Shown: positions 13,973 through 24,700 of the stretch, in pieces | How the letters are laid out: every line of letters starts with the position of its first letter | How positions within the stretch are numbered: position 1 is the first letter of the stretch | Origin: Crotophaga sulcirostris | Taxonomy: Eukaryota; Chordata; Aves; Cuculiformes; Crotophagidae | Assembly (NCBI GenBank): GCA_013397455.1 | Contig: VYZB01000213.1 | Coordinates: forward strand, 1,288,909 to 1,352,908 | Length of the DNA stretch: 64,000 nucleotides | Reading direction: 5' to 3' | Position numbers and translations under genes: made by a program | Notes under the pieces: model-generated | What the model saw: only the letters and a program-made list of their open reading frames with translations | Database searches by the model: none | What the model was told of the DNA's origin: nothing

Positions 13973-14372
13973 TGGCAATTGAAATAACAGTTAAGATGAC
14001 ACTATAGCCAAGGTTATGCAACCACAGAGCAAGTCAAGCCATGGTCCCTGCAGATATGTACAAGTGGATAAACAGCAGAGAAAGCTGTCAAGAGAATATT
14101 AATAAGTAATACCTTAGAGAAGGACCACACAGTATTAAGGTGCATAACTTGATCTTTTTTTTGTGTGTATGCCTTAACTTGATTTGGTCCTAAAGTTGCT
14201 CTCAACTCATTACACACTGTGCTCCCTTAATTATTCCTTTTAAACATTCATTTTGTCTGCACGAAGAATCACTAGACAACTCATTGCCTATTGTTTCTCT
14301 CAATGTTTACATTTGTCTCTCCTCCTAATCTCTCTAATCTGATCTGCAAATAAACATGAATTATAGGTACCA

Positions 14373-14665
14373 TACTGGGTCTGTCTGGGATGGAGTTAAT
14401 TTTCTTCATAATAGCCTGTACTGTGCTGTCTTTCGGATTTGTGGCCTGAACATTGTTAACACACTAGTGGTTTTGCTATTGCTGAACAGTGCTTGCACAG
14501 CATCAAGACTCTGCCTGTCCCCTCTAAGATGGGAAGAGTTTGGGAGAAAACACATCTGGGACAGCTAATCGTAAGTGACCTTAAGGATATGCCTTACTAT
14601 ATAATTTCACACTCAGCAGTAAAGACTGAGGGCAGGGGAAGAAAAGGGGAAAGAGTGGCTGTTGC
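14373..14665 (+). mobile_element. Endogenous retrovirus LTR fragment
   Basis: The plus strand resembles a common avian ERV LTR that I know from memory. It begins near 'ctgtctgggatggagttaat', contains the 'gctattgctgaacagtgctt' block, and later has a degraded polyadenylation-signal region near 14615-14635. No retroviral coding sequence is beside it, so it is a solo or truncated LTR. Family name and exact ends cannot be given from sequence reading alone. Two short open frames here (14356-14568 and 14493-14756) are not genes. Confidence 0.7.
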
Positions 14666-17483
14666 TCAGACGGGCTGGGCATTGAGAAAGCACAAACTGA
14701 GAAAGCCTCTACACCTCACCAGCCCTTGCAGATCTCACACTGAAGTTCTGCTGTAAGCTCCCACCACCATCCCGTCTGCTAACACCTATTGGGTGACATT
14801 ATCACATTAGGGAACATGAGACATACAGCAGTGCCCAAGATTGTGTGCTGAAAGCTGTCAGCACCTCAGTTATTTCCTAACCCGAGATATAAGTCTGGGA
14901 GTGGGCAAGGCAGAGTGAGGAGTTTCAAACCCTACTCTTGAGAGACAACAGAGGGGTCTTAATAAAAATCTGTGTAAGCATGACTCATTAGAAAAAATAC
15001 TGAGATCAAGATTTGGATCCCACGTGAATGTGTTCAATCCTTTGCAAATGGAATCACCCAAAGCATTTTAGGAAGTGTGGTGTGCATCTGCTAGTCCAGA
15101 CCAGTGGAAATTCCAAGCATGTTTTTCTTCTAAGTATGATCTTATGTCACAAGCTATATTTTAGTTCATTTTTTATTTTCTGGCAGTGCTAAAAGTACTG
15201 TCATTCCAAAATGTTTGTTTTAAGAATGATGTCAAATTTGCATGAGGTTTTAGTATCTTTCTAGCCATGAAAACAATAGGATAAGGATCGTGGGGAAATA
15301 AGTAATAGGTACATCATTCCATCAGCAAACCCTTTAAGCAACATTTGCAAACGAAAAAGCCTCCAGACACATAGCATGAAAGAAAAAGATAACTGTCCAC
15401 CAGGTGTCACTAGTTGTTCTCTAATTGTAATCGAAGGATTACTATCAAGACGGCAAGGCTAACGTTAAGTTGGGGAAGGAACAAAATAAAATGGATTTTT
15501 TGTTGTTGTTCAGAACAGGAATTTAAAAATGATAAGAGAAATTTGTCTTCCTGTCTGTCTAGAGCACAATAACAAAGAACACACTATTAATGTATAAAAC
15601 GTATTTCCCTCTCCATTTTGTATGAAATCATTCCCTTTTTTGCAAGTTGCAAAGACTGATCTTTAAACAAAGAAAGTATGGCTGATGAAAATGCGTCTGT
15701 GGTCAACCCAAGTCAAAAATAACTTGGACCTGGGAGGTCTTCTTTGCTCTTCACTAATGATCTCCACTCTACCCTGCCTACTTCGTATTGTAACATCCCT
15801 CCTCCAAAGTGTGATGAAACACAGACTTTCCTCCAGGTACGTGATCTCACTGGATGATGACAGGGTAGCAGGAGTAACCTAGTTCATCTGGTTCTGTGAC
15901 TGTCATAAGGTAATGTTTTCAATTTTTACTTCTGACATCGCCTTTTAGTTTATTTTTCATGACTGCAAAGCGAGTTTACTTGATCGTTACAGTGACATCA
16001 TTACAATGTACCTCACAGTTTGTAACTTTAAAGTCCCCGAGAGTTTTCCTATTCAGGAGGCAAAGATTTACTTTAAAGTGACATCACCACTCCCCTTATC
16101 TGCTAACACTCCCTGGTGTGAAACATATAATGCCATATCCTGCAACATAGATGCTTCTACAACGGTGGATGTACAACCACTGCAATCAAAGTCCTTGGTT
16201 TAGGCTGGAGTTGCAATGGTAAGGACCTGGATGTGTTTGGAGCATGCGCGTGTCAACATAAGAAAATACAAGTCACACTTGTGGAGCTGATGAAACCTTT
16301 GTTTTTTAAGGAAAAACATTTTCTTCCTTAACATCATTCACATTGGTCAATATCCTTGTTTTTTCATTAGGGAAATAATGAAAGTTTATGAAAGTTTGGA
16401 ATCTTTAACCTGGCTAGCATTGGTTTGGCACTCAGAAGATGCACATTATAAACTTTGCAGATTACTAGCCTAGGTGACATGTCTATGCCTGTATTTGTCC
16501 ACGTGGAAAGTGGGGGAAAAGGCACTGACTACCCTTGTAAAGTGGTTTTAAGACTTACAACCAAAAAATGCTGCATAAAACCTGGATATTTTTATTACCA
16601 TTATTACTTGAAATTATGCAGCAATAACAGGAAAGCAAAATCATTAATTACAGCTGAGTAGATCTTTAGCTTTGAGAGAGCCTGACAAAAGCTTGTCTCT
16701 GCTGAAGCTCAGCAAGCCCCTTCATGGGGATTTGGATATGCAGCTCTTTCATTATCCAGAGTAGCACTGGACAGATTTCTGTAAAATGTTTTGAAGAGTG
16801 ACTGTGCCAGACCCTTGTGTATGACAATTATGTTTGTTTAAGCAAGACTTCTGAGTTTGTAACAATGGAATTATCTGTTTTTCAGGACAATTAACACGAT
16901 GTTTTTGTATGAGCTGAAGGTCAGAGGATTAATGTGGTTTTATCTACAATGCATTTTTAAAAGCTAATTAAGAATCATTCAGTTCACTATGTACTAAAGG
17001 CTGAGAACATTTCACATTAGATGACTTTTGCTCCTCTGCGGCAGCAGAAGGAGGGAGAGAGAGGAATGGAGGAAAAGAGGAATGGAGAAAGAGTGAGCTG
17101 ACATGCAAATAAATAAATATTTCACAGGGATGCAGTTAATGGACAGCAATAAAAAACTCCGTTCTGATAACACTAGAGATAAAATTGTCTCCTGGACAAA
17201 AGGGCTAATCTAAAATATTAATCAGTAAAAATATTCGAACTTTGCAGTCACGAGTATTCCTTCTTAAAAGAAGAGAGATAGAGCTCTCAGAGCACTATTT
17301 TAGAGATGTTTTTATCACCTAGTGCTTATGGAGCATCTACTCTCTCTTGCATCTGACAGCCTGTAGACACCACCATTCCTCTGTGGGGAAAACCTCGGTA
17401 ACAGGCCTCCTGTTAGAGCTGTGAGCCTTCTGGGAGGATGTACGTGGGGCTGAGAAGTAGAGGTGGTCGGTCCCAGGGTGCCA

Positions 17484-17513
17484 GGCAGCCAGCTCCTGGC
17501 AGAAGGAGCTGCC
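17484..17513. other. Short GC-rich inverted repeat (hairpin) in intron
   Basis: CAGCTCCT (17490-17497) and AGGAGCTG (17504-17511) are perfect reverse complements separated by six bases. The pairing extends outward with GGC/GCC if small bulges are allowed. It sits in a locally GC-richer stretch at about 17380-17570. Function is unknown. Confidence 0.55.
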
Positions 17514-19696
17514 TACTTACATGGGAATGAGTGCAGGTGGCGGTAAGGGGGCAGCGTGCCACGCACACACCTCAGTTTCAGGGATTGCAAAGGTTGCAGG
17601 AAGCAAAATGAGACACAAAATCAGAGGTGGCCAGAGTTAATGTGAGGATTTGAAAGTGAGGGCAAAGAGTCTGTTTTAATGCAGTGGCCTCTGCCTAGCC
17701 TTTTGATGGGAAAAGGTAAGAAAACTGGAAGCTGTTCCTACGCTCGCGCTTTTGGACGCTTACCTATACTGCTGTGGTTCATTTGCTGTGTCTGCCCAAA
17801 GCATATAAATACTAGAAGATATTGAGGTGCCTTATTTCAAAACTGGGTTATGCACCACTATTCTGTTGATCAAATGTGGCAATTATTTCAGACTTAAAAC
17901 CTTTTAGGGATAACAATAGGTGCTGCCAGTCAACGCTAGAAAGTACACATGCATTCAAAGAGCAAGCTGAATGAGAAATAGCAGCAACATGTGTAGCTAG
18001 AATATATTATGGATTACCATCCTCTTACACAAAAGCTGGTAAACTCTTCAAAATGCAGCAACCTACAGAGCTAATAAAAGGGACAGAAATGTGTGAACGT
18101 CTTGGTTTGTCTAATTTATGTCTTTCTAGCATTGGTAGGATAAGTCACTGGATTTAGCAACAGCTTGTGAAGATGAACATATTAATAACTTTATGCTGCA
18201 GCTCTGCCATAAAATGTAATCTTTTACAATTCTGTATTCTCAAGTGAAATACAAGCTTAGAACCGGAATAAAATTAGAAAAGATATTTGAATTGTCAGCT
18301 TATTTTCTTTTTAAATCTGTGTTTATACATTTAAATATGCAACTTAACTTGGAAAAGAATATTCCTTTTCATCCCCATCACTTCCTCAGCATGTCACTCC
18401 CTACTATAAAAGCCTAAAGTATATTTAAATATGGGTCTACGAGGATAGTACTCCAAGGTAGTCTGTGTTATTCTCTGTATTTTTATATTGTACCAAACAC
18501 GAATTAGCTTTTTTCTCCCCACCTGTAAACACTTGAATAACAAAGCTTATGTAGATCATGTATGACTCAATGCTAAAGAAGCCAGTTGCATATTGAAATT
18601 TGCATAGGTATTCCATAATGTTAACAAACAATGGGATATATATACTTTCAGTTTTTGATATAAGTCAACAGATTTGAATAATTAGATAGCAGAGCATAAG
18701 AGCACAAATCTTGCATTGAGGACATCGTAACTACAGCCTTGAATCTTTCAATTCTATTTTAAAACTTTCTCCACGGTTTTAGGCATTATTCTAGTCTACA
18801 GAAATGTTCATCTGAGTACTTGATGACTTTAGAAGGCTATACAGAAAGAGTGTAACAAAGCAGCAACTAGAACCAGTGTTTCTAAGTATTAAAATGATGA
18901 CCAAGCCACTAGACTGATCATTTTGTTTCTCCTTGATTTTAACGAGACAGTTTCACAAGCTGTATCACTTACTGGAGATATGTTTGCATTTGTGCACTAA
19001 ACATACTTGCAAATTTACTGAAATATTGGGAAAGAAAAGTTACAATTATGATGTAGACATGACCTAAATTTGAATTTCTAATCTCATTGAAAAATGTATC
19101 TTTTTATGTCAATAGCATGAAACACAATGGCTTAGGTATATGAGAACCACTAGCTTTATTTTTAAGTATTATAAAAATTATTTTCCGGGCATGGATAAAG
19201 CCTCAGAAAGATAACTATGTATTTTCTACCATATTAAATGATTTGATGTTAATGTTTCTCTTTATTACTTTATTACTTTATTACCTGAATTTGTGAAATA
19301 ATTCATGCAAAACCTATGCACTCCATTCAGTCTTACCACGCCATAGATGCTTTGAAACTACTTATGCTCTTGATTGATTCAGTTTATAAAAGAAAGGTTT
19401 GTTTCAAATGTTTTTGCAAAAAAAAATCCAAGCTCACAGAATTGAAAATTTTAGGTATTCCACATGCACCTATATACATGTATATAACAATAATGCATAA
19501 AATATACATATAATGTAATGGAAACATATTACACACAAACATATAAATATACTGCGATATGTGTGTATTTGTATACCCAGTTGGATTCTTAAGTGATAAT
19601 GAATGACGTACAGCCCTATCCCAAATGCTTAAAATTTGAAAGTGCTTACGCTCAATAGTCACATATCCACTGTAGAGAAAGACTTCAATTTCTTAC

Positions 19697-19759
19697 CTGT
19701 TTTTTTAATTTCAGGGACAGCTGTCTTCTCATGAGCTTTCTCTTTTTTTCCATCTTTTT
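19697..19759 (-). CDS. TRDN: Triadin Lys/Glu-rich exon, 63 bp
   Basis: The acceptor ends attaaatcttag and the donor is ACAG|gtaaga, a strong site. The exon encodes 21 residues, EKDGKKEKAHEKTAV followed by PEIKKT, phase 1 at both ends. Composition is Lys/Glu-rich like the rest of the lumenal tail. A repeat of TATTACTT lies just below at about 19263-19286 inside the next intron. Confidence 0.87.
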
Positions 19760-20612
19760 CTAAGATTTAATTAAAAAAAGTAATTTGATATGCTAGAACT
19801 CTGAATCATGCACTGAAATATGCAGTTAGCAAAAGTCCTGGTGGGGATATTCTGAAAAAAATGTGACTTATTTGTGAGTTTAGTTCAGATTATTCCTTTA
19901 TAACACTTGCACTTGACTAGGCAGAGAGCAAACAGCTGAAAATGAAAATTAAACAGTATCCATCAACTATAGATGATTTTGACCCTTAATAATTCATCAA
20001 AGGCTAAGTAAAAATCATCAGTGCATGAATGTGATACTTTTTACCTTAAGCTTCAGTAGCAATGAGATAATTAATAAATAATGAATTACATAAATATTTT
20101 TTCCATGAAAGCAAGACCTTAGTGGATTTTAGATGCTTCCTGGAAATGAATGATCCAAAATGTTATTCAGATGGATATCAAGGCTTTGCAGTTTGGTCAT
20201 GGCAATTTTTTGTTGTGATTCCATCAAAAAATAAAAAAATTTAAAAATCCTCACCTTCACCAAGTGGTGTATCATTAACCATGTGATATTGCCCATGAAT
20301 TTTGGTTATGTCAGTGTCATTATGACCTGCTATGTATAGAGACTCCATTAAATTATTTAACAAGCCCATAGATGGCCATCAAATATAACTATTTTATTTG
20401 TCAGGAAAAGAGTCTGTGAAATATTGAACACCTGACACATCAGGCATCACACACTGAAGAAGCGTTAACAAGCAAATAGTGACTAAACAACTAAGAGAAA
20501 GAAAATATAGAGCCAGAAGTTTAGAATTAACCTAACAAAATCCAATGGGATTTTAACCAGGAGTTGGAGTAAAAGCTGAATGAGACCAATAAGAAACATT
20601 ACCAAACCATAC
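19760..20612 (-). other. TRDN: TRDN intron, about 0.85 kb
   Basis: The donor is gtatgg and the acceptor ends aattaaatcttag after a T-rich run. No repeat or other gene was recognised. Confidence 0.8.
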
Positions 20613-20675
20613 CTTTTTTCTTAGTTTGAGTTGTAGCCCTCTTTACATCAATCTTTTTCTTTTCTTCTTTTCTCT
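20613..20675 (-). CDS. TRDN: Triadin Lys-rich exon, 63 bp
   Basis: The acceptor ends tttcctcttttag and the donor is AAAG|gtatgg. The exon encodes 21 residues, starting ERKEEKKKIDVKRATT and ending QTKKK, phase 1 at both ends. The EKKKIDV piece resembles the Lys-rich stretch with an IDV core found at the matching place in mammalian triadin. It has the same length and splice style as the exon at 19697-19759, about 0.85 kb downstream. Confidence 0.87.
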
Positions 20676-21470
20676 CTAAAAGAGGAAATAGATGTTCATC
20701 TGATTTTTTACATACAGATATACAGTTATACACGTAAGTAAATGTATTTGATATGGGAATCCTTGACTAACCAGAATAGGTGCTACATTTGATAAGCTGG
20801 TCACTGACTTAGAGGTTTCTACCAGTAGCTCAGAAATACAACTTAACACTCAGCGGGTGAATGTGCAGCTATGGATAGAATGGGAACCAGCATATACACC
20901 AGACAATTACTGAAATAGTAATTCAAGAAATTGTGTAAATTAAACTAAGTGCAACTAAGAGTTTACTGTGGTGATTCAGTAGCCATGCACCTATTCTGCT
21001 TCTTTTATAAAATCTGACTGAATGGCAGCAAAACTTGGAAGTGGTACTCGGCAATAAGTTCAGAATGCCATGAGAAGCCTGCATATATAATATATCTTTA
21101 CTACACTTTTTATAAACTGAACCTTTGAAACTGTCATTACAGAACTTTTGTTATTCATAAAGAATTGCAGTTATACAAAAGAGCATGAGTTTTTGTTTTA
21201 AAAACTTCTACCTGTATTTTGTCAATTAATTGGACAACAGTAGAAATAAGGACACTTTTTTCTTTTTTGTTACAAAAGACTACAATGATTTAATTACTTA
21301 TTTCATGAATATGATTAATTAGAAAACTGAGAGCTCAGCAGAGGAAATAAGGAAGCTATAATTCTTATTTTTCCTTTGGGTAATGAATCCCCATTTTGAT
21401 GGGTAAGGATACAAGAGTACAAGACTAGCAAATCTTTAACTGCTCATCCACAAAAAGCCAGATTTTTTAC
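20676..21470 (-). other. TRDN: TRDN intron, about 0.8 kb
   Basis: The donor is gtaaaa and the acceptor ends cctcttttag. AT-rich; nothing else recognised. The intron above the microexon (21483-21756) is only 274 bp. Confidence 0.6.
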
Positions 21471-21482
21471 CTTCAGTTTTTG
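21471..21482 (-). CDS. TRDN: Candidate triadin microexon, 12 bp
   Basis: Between catgcag and gtaaaa the minus strand has CAAAAACTGAAG. With the A carried from the preceding exon this gives Thr-Lys-Thr-Glu and leaves G, so the phase stays 1. A similar short Thr/Glu segment follows the matching part of the mammalian protein. The acceptor lacks a good pyrimidine tract (agacccaaagtcatgcag), and a 12-bp exon can occur by chance. Skipping it would still leave the frame intact, although the joining codon would then be AAG (Lys). Confidence 0.42.
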
Positions 21483-21756
21483 CTGCATGACTTTGGGTCT
21501 TAATGTATTTACTGGAACTATATATTTCTTTTTGTGAGGTTTTACTGTTAGGAATGTGGATAAGAATCCAAGTTTTATTAGCACACAAAATGGCAGAAAT
21601 ACAGGACCATATGTCTTTAAGCAAGAGTCTTCTCTTTCCTTGAAAAGTATTTAATGTATAAGAATATTTTCTGAAGCCAGCAGATCCAATAAGACAGTAT
21701 TCTATTATCTCTTGCATAAATTAACATAAAGATAAAGGAAAAAGGAAGAAACTTAC

Positions 21757-21792
21757 TTTTCACTTCTCTAGCTACCACAATAGCGTTTTCTT
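21757..21792 (-). CDS. TRDN: Triadin short exon, 36 bp
   Basis: The acceptor is a T-rich run ending catgcag and the donor is AAAA|gtaagt, close to the ideal donor. The exon encodes EENAIVVAREVK, phase 1 at both ends, leaving an A that starts the next codon. In the mammalian protein the corresponding place, just after the proline-containing segment, is Lys/Glu-rich. This peptide is more hydrophobic (AIVVA), so the assignment rests mainly on splice signals, phase and order. Its length equals that of the exon at 1659-1694. Confidence 0.68.
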
Positions 21793-24700
21793 CTGCATGA
21801 AAAATACATACAAACAGGGAAAGAAAAAAATTAATTGAGACACTGCACCGCATGCTTCCTGAATCAAAACAAAATATGTGTATGCTTGATAGAAAAAATT
21901 GATATTTTCATAGAGTACATGAATTCTGCAGTCTGTCCATAATGGTTTCATAAGTAAAGTTATCTTGCCTGTTGTGGAGGCAATGTATTTACCAATATTC
22001 AGGATTGCCCCAAACCATAATTCTACTGATTTTCTGACAATAGCGTTTAATGTTAAATATCATCTTGACGTGTTCCAGTTCTTTCTTGTTTTGAAGAGAT
22101 TTGTTCAATGTGTTTCCCTTCTCATTGTCTCGACAAAATGAAGCAGAAAATCCTTGCATGTGTTTTGCAGATTGTTTCTCCCATTGTTTTGTGTGCTTAA
22201 TTCTCCCTGCTGAAACCCTGAGTGTACTGGACTTCAAGCTTCAAATTACTTTGTGTTATGGGCATACTTTATGATACTCAGATTTCTTAAGCACATTTAG
22301 AACATCAGAGTAGTGCTTATACTCCACGATCTTGTTTGGAATTTTATTTATTTGTACACTTTATTATTCTTGTTATTGTCTATCTGTAGGGTTCCCAGGA
22401 GCCTCTCTCTCTTTAACATTCTGTTCCAGAGACTCATGCTAGGAAATGTGGCTGCGTCTTCAAAATGGAAGACTCTTCAACCTCAGTTTACACACAAGCT
22501 GTTCCACAGCTCAGCTTTTCTTTGTCACCTATGACTTTTAAGTGTTTAATTTCCACGTGCTATGTGCAACTCTTCTAAGTGCTAAAATGTAGTTTAATTG
22601 TTTGCTTGCTCTGCTTGATTTAATGAAAACTGTTAAACGTATCAAGTCTGTCAGTTATTGTCAGAAAAAAAGCTTCCTTCTAGTTGTCTTCCACTAGCCT
22701 TTCCTCCTAGTAACTAGAGACCTAAGTGCTGTTGGTATTTATGTGATTTCTATTTTTTCTGAGTGCCTCAGTCCTAGAGAGCTGTTAAGAGTTCCGCTCT
22801 TCCAGGTAGATTAATTATTTTTAATTCTCTTTAATCAGAGACCATTTCTGCTTTTGAATTTGTGGTATTTTACATGCTCTGGGGCCCAGCTAAGGAACAC
22901 GAAATCTGCTCAAGTTTCATAGCAAGGTTCAGAGCTGTATGTGTCATGAGAGTCATAAGCTGAGACATGGAGCTCTGAGAAGAGAAGCTTGATATGGAGG
23001 ATGTACTGGAGGTAGCAGGAATTTTTACTACAAGTAACCTAAAGCACAAAGAAACTATATCCCTGACCACAGAGGTTTTACTCCTAAGTCATTCCACCAA
23101 TTATTTCCACTGACATAATTTTCTTCCATTAAGCTCTCAAGTTGCAATATTCAGAACTTCCAGGGGGGCTAAAGAAATCTATATTCATTATGAATATTCT
23201 AGAGGATGGTTATATAGAGGTACAAAAGGACTGTGGCCCCTACTTTCCATTAGCACTGCCCAATGCAAGATTTGCACTCTTAGGTAAGTCCAAGAAAAAC
23301 TGTCCCAGAGCTTCCATTCACAGCTCAGCTGCATCTAGCATCATTGATGTCCCTTACAGCTACTATTGACAAGAGTTTATGTGAATAAGAAGCCTGGACT
23401 TGGCAAATGGGTATTATAGAAAGAAGTATTTGTGATTTAAGGAAGTGATCACATTTTTTGAATAAAATTATTTCTTCTCGGTATGAGTAGCTCACACTTA
23501 AATTGTTGCATATTAAATATGTGTTTAACACCAGCAAAAATTTTCATTTCTGAAGCAGTAAATGCATTGTTTTTTCCCCAGATATGTGCACAGTGAAATT
23601 AAGAGACCGAACAAATAATCAACTAGAAATTTAAGCATGTCTTTTGCACTGTAAAATATGAAACTCATCTGTACTTATTATTTTAGCTAGGAACAGTAGA
23701 GTAGCAGGGCTACAAATGCCCATTGATCAGCTGCATAAGGAGTGATCATGATATGCACAAATAGTGGGTTACACAAGGAAACACAGTTTTTTGGTGATTC
23801 GGGATTGACTACAACGTGGAATTCAAATGCAATTGACTATTGAAAAATCTGTCATTATTACTGGTTTTTGGTAACATAATAAATGCTATTTTTCACCAGG
23901 AACACTAGTCCTGAAATCCATTTTATGTACGTGGTGTAAGAGATATGCATACAAAAAAGACCTTACCAACTTGCAATGCCTACACAAGAATGGAAGTGGG
24001 ATATATGCAGACAGCAGAGTACAAGATGACAGAATTGGTCAGCAAGACAAGCAATGGACTTTGCATTTAGTCAAGATTTTTCTGTAGAGTTTATGCAGAA
24101 GTGGAGCTTTATGTAGTACAAGGAGGAAAACGGTGAGTAGGAGAAATGTGAATTAAAGCAGTAAATGAGAAATCCAGTTAAATTTCTTTTTCCTGGGGGA
24201 AAAAAAAGAAGCAGCATAGAATATATTTTTTGAGAAGTGACTGGAGCAAAGAGAACAGCCCTAAAGCAGAGAAACTTCTAAGATGGAATTATTTCTTCCT
24301 TAATAAGTGTTGAGGGATTGAGGACACCAAAGGAAATCCAAACAAGGTTCAACAGAAACCAGACAAGAGGAGTTTCAATCTGAATTGCCTTTACCATCTT
24401 TGACAATGTCTTTTTGTTATTCTTATGGGGCATCAACAAATTCTTGGATGACATGTGGAGGGGAGATAACAGAAACTTGCTAACAATGTAGCATTTGAAA
24501 ACAGACCTGGTAAGACCAGTGTAGCAGCTCTGAGTGGAAGCTAAATTTAGGGATGCGCGTGAGTTACTGGTCACAGTGTCATGGGAATACGGCCCAGGAT
24601 CTGGAAGTGGAAGGTGCCCTAAGACTTTCTTCTCCATATTGTTCCAGATGCTCCATATGCTTATGGTGATACTGACTCTGGAAGGACTTGTCAGCTCATC

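Larger units (their letters stand above)
5247..19696 (-). other. TRDN: TRDN intron, about 14.4 kb
   Basis: The donor is gtaaga; the acceptor at 5247 belongs to a candidate exon, so the intron may instead run to 1695. Recognised contents are a cluster of CR1 fragments (about 12240-13972), an LTR fragment (about 14373-14665) and small simple repeats. I searched the minus strand for further phase-1 Lys/Glu exons. Several weak candidates were rejected, so small exons could still be hidden here. Confidence 0.65.

Noticed and set aside
18495..18531. Minus-strand stretch between tgtttacag and gtacaa
   Set aside because: The exon would end in phase 0 and encodes only a weakly triadin-like peptide, so it cannot join to the known exons.
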